Assembly (NCBI GenBank): GCA_036426205.1
Contig: WSYH01000145.1
Location: forward strand, 34,811 to 98,810
Direction of reading: 5' to 3'
Origin: Ascaphus truei
Taxonomy: Eukaryota; Chordata; Amphibia; Anura; Ascaphidae
DNA: 64,000 nucleotides
The translations under genes were made by a program, and so were the position numbers. The notes under the pieces are model-generated. The model searched no databases, was not told where the DNA came from, and saw nothing but the letters and a program-made list of their open reading frames with translations. Positions 57,300 through 64,000 of the stretch are shown here, piece by piece. Every line of letters begins with the position of its first letter. The first letter of the stretch is position 1.

Positions 57300-58330
57300 T
57301 CACAATACAGTATTTATGGGTACATGTGTATGTGTGTACATGTGTATATGTATCATCACTATTATATATTTAGGGTTGTTTTTACCATCTTTGTGATGAT
57401 TATCATTCTGTACCACATGTTATATATATGTGGTTTTTGAATCATTTAGCTGTTAGTGAATTTTTGAATTTTTTGTTATTTTATTATTTATTTTTTATTT
57501 AAATAATACATATTCTTTTAATTCATTTTATTAGTTGTATGATCTTTTGTGGTAATATTTTATACACTCTGGTTGTATCAGCAGTGTTGATTATGTTTTA
57601 TATCTTTATATATATGTATGTGTTGATGTTGTTTATTAATATGTACATCTGTATTGGATGGGTTTTATGTGTATATTGTAACACTGCTAAGCAATTTAGT
57701 TATTTTTCACCTTATCTCTTAATTATTATTCATCCTGAAAATGTAGGCGTCATTGTTATGTTATATGATGGTTTTTGTTATCAATATTAGTCACTCGAAT
57801 TTATTTTAGCCTTTCACATAATATCTAATAGTATTCTTTATCATTTATTAATTATCTAGGTTACTCATAGCTTCCTTATAGCATCTAATTCTTCCCATCA
57901 TAATTATGACCACCTTTGAAAAAGCGCCCCAACGAAACGTGCGTCAGGTGGGAGGCGGCTAGAGGACTGACGTCATCACGCGATGACGTTCACATGCCGG
58001 GCAGAGGGTGAGAGGCACTGCTAAGTGCCGATGTATGCGTGAAGGGACACAATGTCTACATGTTATAGACACTTTGTACTTTATACAGTGCCGTTGCCTG
58101 CTGGATTTTTGAGCAGGTAGCCAACTTACATCAGCGTTACTTTGTTGCGCAAGCTCTGACGAGGGCTCGGTATACTTGATAGGGGCATGGTTGTTTACAT
58201 TATACCTTACCCTGAGATCAGTGTAACTGCTGTTTATTACTGCTGCATTATATGTATCCCTTCCTCCCCCTCGGCTAATTATATGTGGTTGCTCACTATG
58301 TCTCTGCTGTCTGTTATCGTACCTGCTATA
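57300..58330 (+). mobile_element. PLE-like non-coding segment with variant hammerhead
   Basis: AT-rich DNA leads to a hammerhead-like motif on the plus strand (57910-57951). GACGTCATCACGCGATGACG and GC-richer sequence follow, the same layout as other PLE 3' or terminal-repeat regions, where a GACGTCA phrase often follows the motif. Boundaries are not defined. Confidence 0.4.
57910..57951 (+). ncRNA. Variant hammerhead-like motif
   Basis: Stem I CCACCT (57910-57915)/AGGTGG (57946-57951) is perfect, and stem III ACG-TG-CGT with cleavage triplet GUC is intact. The first core strand is TTGAAAA (57916-57922) where CUGANGA is expected, and stem II (GCGCCCCAAC) is poor. GAAA is at 57934-57937. Confidence 0.5.
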
Positions 58331-58607
58331 GTGGCACATTTGAATTAGGGGGCCAACTTTGATACGCACGAAATCCGTTGCCCCAGACTGAATATTACAC
58401 TTTGTAAGCTCTTGTGCACTTGCTATCGACAGCCAAGTAATGATTGGATTCTGTGTATTGTCAAGACAATTATTGTTTTCTGTGTATTGTGAGGCTCAAT
58501 AAGCGTGTTTTAGTGGCACATTTGAACTAGGGGGCTATAACTGGATACGATCTAGATCCGTGCCCCAGAGCTAAGTACCCACACTTTGTGAGCTCCTGTG
58601 CACAACT
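58331..58607 (+). repeat. Diverged tandem duplication of ~90 bp
   Basis: GTGGCACATTTGAATTAGGG at 58331 recurs as GTGGCACATTTGAACTAGGG at 58513. Both continue with a GATACG block, GCCCCAGA, and CACTTTGT-AGCTC-TGTGCAC, separated by about 90 bp. Confidence 0.8.
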
Positions 58608-59421
58608 GTTCATTAACACTTTGATTACCATCTCTACCTACCGTATAGTTAGGCTTTTTAACCCTCTATTTAGGGATCCTTCACGACCAAGTCATTTCAA
58701 CATTGTGCCTATTGTGGCTGTACTAAACTACTATCGTGAGCTCTCACTATTGCTATATACTTTGCAAAGCATTTTGGCATATACCTTTGCATGGTAGTCA
58801 TCCACCGTCACCTTATCTTATTTACAGGCTTTTTAACCTTGTCATTGCTGAACCAGGGGCTGACTACCAGTCATTGATTGCTCATCACTGCTAATTAGCA
58901 GATAGGTAGGATCTCTACCTTTCCCCCTAGATTTCAGTTGAGTATTGTGTATTTTTGTCTGTTTTGTTTTGTGTTACCACTGTCAGCTGTCCTTTATTTC
59001 AACGATTTTGACACTTATTTTAACTAACATAATTAAAGCATTTTAATTTAAGTTTACACACATTACATTATCACATACAACGAGTGCTGCCTTGAGGTGT
59101 CTTTGTTCTCTAGTAACATCCTGTTTCTCTCCCCTTATTGCCTGTGTTGATTTCATTTTTTACAGCTGATGCGAGGGTCTCCATCCCTTCCCCTTCCCCC
59201 ATTGTTGTATCATCATAATTATATCTCTATCTATATATTATAATATAATATATATTATATATATAATATATATATATATACAACAAGTTTATTATCCATA
59301 TCCTCTACTTGTGCCAGGTATTGGCCCACCTCACACGGGACTGTCAGTCTCAAAAAGAACACTAAGGATTAATATATGTTTTTTAATATGGGTTGCTAAG
59401 CAACCAACAGGCTATAAGTAT
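58608..59421. other. Unassigned; TA tract near 59235-59282
   Basis: AT-rich sequence without coding frames; includes a palindromic TA-rich stretch. Confidence 0.45.
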
Positions 59422-59800
59422 CCAGACGGTGTTCTGCTCTATTATCAAGCCCTTTGAGAAAGTCGCCCTCTGGTGACGAAACGCTCAGTTTCTCGATTGC
59501 GCATCGTCATGACGACGTTGCGCACCGCGCACTAGGCCACATCAACTCGAGATTCATACTCTGGGCCATTCAAAGTGGAGAGGTGATTTCTGGGACCTCT
59601 AGGACTGATTTCGAGTCGGCAAACACACCTCCAGCCTCCGGTGAGCCTACGACTTCTTCACGCAGCCCTGAGGGAGCCTATATTGCGGACCTTTGCAGCA
59701 CAGAGACCGGATGGTGTGATATTTCACAAATTGCTTTATTGGCATTTTACTCTTGTGAGTGCGTTTCTTCGCCTCCCCCCCCCCCTTTTAGTATTAAATA
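59422..59800 (+). mobile_element. PLE-like non-coding segment with variant hammerhead
   Basis: CCTTTGAGAA (59451-59460) is followed by an extra A, a 6-bp hairpin GTCGCC-CTCT-GGTGAC (one G-U) and GAAA (59478-59481), then CGCTCAG. A GACGACG block and GC-richer DNA follow, then a C-run and TA tracts. The overlapping 236-residue frame has no recognisable domain and ends in TA-tract translation, so it is not called as a gene. Confidence 0.45.
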
Positions 59801-59844
59801 CACAGTTTTATGCTATGGGGGTGTGCGCTCTCTCTCTTTCTCAT

Positions 59845-59960
59845 ATATATATACTATATATAATAGATATATATATATATATATATATAGTATATATATA
59901 ATATATATATATATATTAGTATACTATATATATGTCATATCTATCATCTTACCATCTATA
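59845..59960. repeat. (TA)n-rich tract
   Basis: Interrupted TA dinucleotide array between two PLE-derived segments. Confidence 0.9.
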
Positions 59961-60027
59961 TTATCTATATCTACAGATCATCTTATATCTATATACTCGT
60001 CTAGGTGGTCGGGTATTTGTACCATTT

Positions 60028-60371
60028 TAGCCGAGCTTAATAATCAAAAACATAGTCGATACCATTCTGTGGCTAACGAAATACTTTTACTTGTGCGAGC
60101 TTTTCGAGATATTTTGAAAGCTCGCACAAATAAAAGCATTTTGTTAGCCACAGAACGGTATTGACTATCTGTTTTAGATTTTATATATATATATATACAT
60201 GTAGAGGTACCGTGTTAGCCGAGCCTCAATAATAAAAAAATAAATAGATGATACCGTTCTGTGGCATTCATTGTAACATCGCCGGAAGAAGAGATCAGTG
60301 TATCTCGAAAGCTTGCACAAATAAAAGCATTTCGTTAGCCACAGAACGGTATAATCTATTTATTTTTTGAT

Positions 60372-60372
<1 letters not shown>
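60028..60372. mobile_element. Short PLE-derived repeat, fold-back plus second copy
   Basis: The first part (60056-60163) is a palindrome: ACCATTCTGTGGCTAACGAA mirrors TTAGCCACAGAACGGTAT, with TTGTGCGAGCTTTC/GAAAGCTCGCACAA inside. After a TA tract a second unit (60210-60372) runs from TACCGTGTTAGCCGAGC to the same CCACAGAACGGTAT end. It contains CGGAAGAAGAGAT, a 5-bp stem GAGAT/ATCTC and GAAAGC, a hammerhead-like order. The repeat recurs at 63813-63957. Confidence 0.7.
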
Positions 60373-60409
<37 letters not shown>

Positions 60410-60419
60410 TATATCACAG

Positions 60420-61200
60420 AAAAACAAAAATCAATGAAGTAGCGCCTCTAATAATCCTATACAAAGCTGAAGAAGAATAAGCCTGTAAATGCACCCAACG
60501 TGGTGATGAGAAAAAAGCTATTTAAAATATGAACCTATTAATCAAAGATACTTATATAATAGCAATCAACAATAATAATAAAACATATTCCTAATAAAAA
60601 CTAAAAATAAAAACTTGTGTTGCCTCAATAATAACTTGTACTAAAAATTAGAACTAAAAAACCTTGTTTAGAAAGTCCTTTGAAAAAACAGAGTCCTGTT
60701 CCAAAAAGTAATGTCTCCAGGTGTTTTGCAGCCCGTTTCAAGGGTTCACTACTCCCTTATTATACCTATGAAAAGAAAAAGAAGAAAACAGGCGCACACC
60801 TAGTGCATTAACGTAATAACAAGTGTTTATAGAACATTAAAATCAACAAATGCCCACTCACAAAAGTACTGTTTAAAATAGCAGATATGAGGTTGGCTCT
60901 CATGTGCCAGAAGTGCCGTCCGATCAGGGTAATGGCGTCCGCTCGCGTCTCTCATCCATGCAGTCAGATACCGGAAGTGACGACTCTCCAATTCGGCGCT
61001 TCTGCACAGGAAGTCCCTCTGGGAACCAGCAATAGCCACACCAAGTTCTCTGTGCTAGTAATCCAACACGGGGGAGCAGGAACCAAAATTCTAGCACGAG
61101 CAGCAACAGATGGATATGGGCACGTGACGGCTTCTCACAAACCACACCCTACGCGTTTCATCATCGATGATGACTTCATCAGGCATATACTCAGGCAATA
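60420..61200 (-). mobile_element. Non-coding PLE-like element
   Basis: A TA tract borders the left end. The minus-strand hammerhead-like motif at 61146-61186 is followed on that strand by about 700 bp of AT-rich non-coding DNA, as in the 33.0-34.1 kb element. No RT or nuclease sense was found. Confidence 0.5.
61146..61186 (-). ncRNA. Hammerhead-like motif
   Basis: On the minus strand CTGATGA (61182-61176) is followed by AGTC, a hairpin ATCA-TCGA-TGAT, GAAA and CGCGTAGGG. Stem II is offset and stem I weak, so activity is doubtful. Confidence 0.4.
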
Positions 61201-61809
61201 AATGAAATATTTGCTTTTATTGCATGTGTAGACTCAATTGATTGAGTCTAAAGACTCTAAAAGGTCTGAGGTTTTTAAATAGTGAGTGAATCAATAACAT
61301 ATTAGTAGTTATTATTAATATTTATTAGTAGTAGTTATTAATAGTAGCGCAAACATTATTATTAGCAGACATGACTATATCATGTTTATCTTTTCCCTTA
61401 CAAAGCTTAAAAAGGCACTCTGACACACTGTTGTAGTCTCCATTAACGTAAGAGACACTATTATGCCTTCTGAAATGGAGCCTTAAACACATTGGGCTAC
61501 TGCTGTGCATTCTGTATTCTGGACACTGTTATACATTGTACAACATCCAGACTGTCATGGACATGTTGCAGAGATATAATTATTCCTTATCAAGAACATA
61601 ATGGACACTATTGTGTTCTTGTAAAGCTTGTTTCCTTTGGTTTACCCAGGATGGGGTTCTTTTCAAATATATTCCCCCTCCCCTGCAAACTGTATGGCTT
61701 ATGTAAGCCTTTTTAGAAGAATCTGCCCACTGGATATGTGCAATCATATCCACATTTGCATTACTTATATTTGCCTCAAACAGCAGTCCAGGTTGCATGT
61801 CTTCTTTTT
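61201..61809. other. Unassigned
   Basis: No element recognised apart from a short ATTATTAGTAGT-rich stretch near 61305-61350. Confidence 0.4.
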
Positions 61810-62155
61810 GGTATAGGATTGAAGCAGGTGGTCTCCAGAGCTAAACCCCATTCAATTCAGCACCGGGAACCCCCTGCTTCCCAAGATATATACCTCCATA
61901 TGGGGTGTCAATGGCAGCTCTGGCTGGGTTGTGTGTGCCTAACAAAATGGCGGCTTAAATGTACAATGTCACGTGGGGCAATAGGAAGCTGTGATGTCAT
62001 CCCTTATAGCTTCCTATTTGCCCACATGACCAGGACCTTTAAACTTGCCAGACATACCAGCACCTGCTACAGAGGTATGTATCTCAGGAAGAAGGGGGTC
62101 ACTGGAGCTGAAATGAATGGGGTTCAGCTCTTTAGACCCCTTGATTCAATCCTAT
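61810..62155. repeat. Palindromic module related to family T
   Basis: GGTCTCCAGAGCTAAACCCC at the left is answered by GGGGTTCAGCTCTTTAGACC at the right. Inner arms are CCCCCTGCTTCCCAAGATAT and GTATCTCAGGAAGAAGGGGG. It is a diverged form of the 7728-7985 module, here without the T termini or minisatellite. Confidence 0.75.
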
Positions 62156-62879
62156 ATATAAAAAAAAGGAAGAAATATAACCTGGATTTCTGCTTTAAAT
62201 GTTCAAGAAAGTTAAAAAAAATGCGCCATAACGAAGTTGAAGCTAAATTAGAAATTTCGAATGAAAAAGAAAGCTATAGGAAATTGTTCATGAAAAGGAA
62301 ATTAAATCTGTGTCCCATCAAGCTGTACCTCAAGTCAAGCTAATTACATTTCTAAGCTTCTATTATAATCAGGTAGAATAAGACCTGTTATTGCTATAGT
62401 TCTTCCACCTATGAGTTCTTCCTGGAGAACTGCTGACATTGGTTATACACAGCATTGATAATGTTAATGTTATGAGTTATTGCCGAGTCTAAAATGTGAT
62501 GTTATAAATGTTGATTCATCCATAATAGTTATTTTCTAATGAACCTTGCTTGCCTTAATAAAACGAATGGTTTTGGTAAGTCTAAAGCTATATTTCTTTC
62601 ATATATTTAATGAACGATGTACTGTACAGAAAGATCAGACCACAGTATAAACTGATTAATGATTGTGTAAAACCCTTAGACAAACCATAAATAAACACCA
62701 CTGTGTAACTGCAAGTCAGGCCGATAAGCCACCCTTACTTATCTTGAGATATGGCTTGACAGGACCCTGAATTTATTTTTCCCTTTAGAAGCTATTTACC
62801 ACATTACAATATAACCCTGAAAGGGGATTGGCTGTATATTGCTTATATATATATAAGCTTAAGTTAAGTTACGGTGAGT
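62156..62879. other. Unassigned
   Basis: AT-rich, with a short TA tract at about 62846-62857; nothing else recognised. Confidence 0.4.
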
Positions 62880-63353
62880 AAAAAAAGTGACAAAAACCCT
62901 CCACAGCAAAGCAAATATGCAAATGTAAATAGAACTGTATGCTCATCTGCATGTCTTAGGAAGTCTGCAACCCCACCTTTCACCATTATCACCCAGCACA
63001 CAGCACTTCCACTGCAGCAAGGGATTATGGGGCTTCTCTGCATACCCAGTTTACCAACCCCACACTGATGAAACCCAAAAAGGTCGAAACAGCTGTCTGT
63101 GGGTGGGTTTTCTGGGTATGCACCTTAACCCTGGCTGTGCTCAAAGCTGTGACCATGCAGCAAGCTTAAGCCTATGGGGAACCATGTTAAAAATGGTTTT
63201 TGAAGCAAAAAGTGGCACTGTGTGCTAATTTGCATGTCATTCCCCAGAATCCCTTGCTACAGTGGAAGTGCTGTGTGCTGGGTTATAATGGTGAAAGGCC
63301 GGGTTGCAGACCTGCCTAAGACATGCATATGAGCATACAGTTGTATTTACATT

Positions 63354-63362
<9 letters not shown>
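62880..63362. mobile_element. Fold-back element with hammerhead in its loop
   Basis: The left arm (about 62905-63035) and right arm (about 63225-63360) are inverted copies; shared phrases include GCAAATGTAAATA/TATTTACATTTGC-like ends, GCATGTCTTAGG/CCTAAGACATGC, GCAGCAAGGGATT/AATCCCTTGCTAC. TA tracts lie at both sides. The loop carries a complete hammerhead consensus. No coding sequence. Confidence 0.85.
63059..63103 (+). ncRNA. Hammerhead ribozyme candidate, type I layout, best in window
   Basis: Stem I CCCACA (63059-63064) pairs perfectly with TGTGGG (63098-63103). The core strands are exact: CTGATGA (63065-63071) and GAAA (63086-63089). Stem II is ACC-CAAAAA-GGT with an A/C mismatch at its base. 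Stem III is AC-AGCT-GT, followed by C, so the cleavage triplet is GUC just before the TGTGGG strand. Known PLE hammerheads have similarly small stem III. Stem II is the weakest part. Confidence 0.75.

Positions 63363-63402
<40 letters not shown>
63363..63402. repeat. (TA)n microsatellite
   Basis: Uninterrupted TA array directly abutting the right arm of the fold-back. Confidence 0.95.
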
Positions 63403-63406
<4 letters not shown>

Positions 63407-63812
63407 ACTCTCTTCCCATGAGCGCTAAAGGCCATGTATGTACATACTGTGCTATATGTATGCACACACAGCTGTCTCTCACACATACTAATACTCCTTA
63501 TTTTTCCATCCCTATACACCAATAGGGACCACATAGTATCCACACACACTTTTAGTTGTGCTACAAACTCTCACATTTCCACACCCACCCACACCATTTA
63601 TATCCCCTCTCACTCCACACACACCTTGTGTAGAGCACAGTTTATACTGTGGGCTCTCCATTCATTTTTATTCACACTGATACACATACACACTCTTTCT
63701 TCACTTGCTTTCAGTTACCCTTTGACACCTCCAGCCATAAATCTCATCCACACAGGGGAAGGACCACCACAGATAACATTCCAAGAGACACTGTTTTTAA
63801 GTAATCCTTGCT
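63403..63812. other. Unassigned
   Basis: C/A/T-rich sequence with no recognised element. Confidence 0.4.
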
Positions 63813-63957
63813 TCATTCATTGTAACATCGCTGGAAGAAGAGATCAGTGTATCTCGAAAGCTCGCACAAATAAAAGCATTTCGTTAGCCACAGAACGGTA
63901 TCATCTATTTATTTTTTGATTATTGAAGCTCGGCTAACACGGTACTGATACCTCTGC
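63813..63957 (+). mobile_element. Short PLE-derived repeat (copy of 60240-60372)
   Basis: CATTGTAACATCGCTGGAAG, then AGAGATCAGTGTATCTC (a 5-bp stem GAGAT/ATCTC) and GAAAGCTCGCACAAATAAAA are followed by TTAGCCACAGAACGG and the end GAAGCTCGGCTAACACGG. The order resembles a hammerhead core next to the 3' end of a PLE-derived short element. A TA tract follows. Confidence 0.7.
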
Positions 63958-63958
63958 A

Positions 63959-63960
<2 letters not shown>

Positions 63961-64000
<40 letters not shown>
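63961..64000. repeat. (TA)n microsatellite
   Basis: TA array running to the window edge. Confidence 0.95.

Noticed and set aside
59454..60164. 236-residue plus-strand frame
   Set aside because: It starts in a hammerhead-like non-coding block and runs through a C-run and TA tracts (Ile/Tyr repeats); no domain.

Overview
The window looks like vertebrate, most likely amphibian (frog-like), repeat-rich genomic DNA. This is inferred from the repeat mix: Penelope-like elements (PLEs) with GIY-YIG endonuclease domains, L2 and CR1 LINEs, an L1-like tail, LTR elements, 8-bp-TSD hAT-type MITEs, many TA-flanked MITEs, and long (TA)n and (GT)n tracts. No host gene is recognised with confidence. One acidic open frame at 48871-49257 might be a host exon, and everything else that reads as coding is mobile-element sequence.

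Layout. 0.3-1.9 kb: a pyrimidine-rich repeat with a G-rich minisatellite, split by a PLE end. 3.1-4.4 kb: solo LTR. 4.8-6.2 kb: inverted-repeat element carrying a CA-rich minisatellite. 7.5-10.2 kb: a TA-flanked transposon (family T) with two palindromic modules and a 31-bp minisatellite. 12.0-19.6 kb: an LTR-flanked unit whose interior is a decayed zinc-knuckle/coiled-coil/IQ-repeat reading frame in place of gag-pol, itself broken by two fold-back insertions. 20.4-22.8 kb: a MITE split by an L2 LINE. 26.9-32.2 kb: a second T copy, invaded by a MITE and by a PLE that is flanked by a 320-bp direct duplication. 34.4-40.2 kb: a third T copy, invaded by a CR1. 40.4-41.6 kb: GC-rich palindrome plus a MITE. 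43.3-47.1 kb: two PLE copies head to head inside a 14-bp target duplication, one split by a solo LTR. 48-64 kb: more PLE pieces, MITEs, an L2 3' end and TA microsatellites.

The unifying signal is the hammerhead-ribozyme signature. At least seventeen sites on both strands show the order CTGANGA (or a TTGAGAA-like variant), a hairpin, then GAAAC-GCGT or a relative. They lie in PLE 3' regions or in the loops of fold-back repeats. Hammerheads in PLE terminal repeats are known. Their density here, the variant core class and their placement in fold-back loops deserve checking. The second notable object is the LTR unit with non-retroviral cargo. No operon, CRISPR array, tRNA or rRNA gene was seen.
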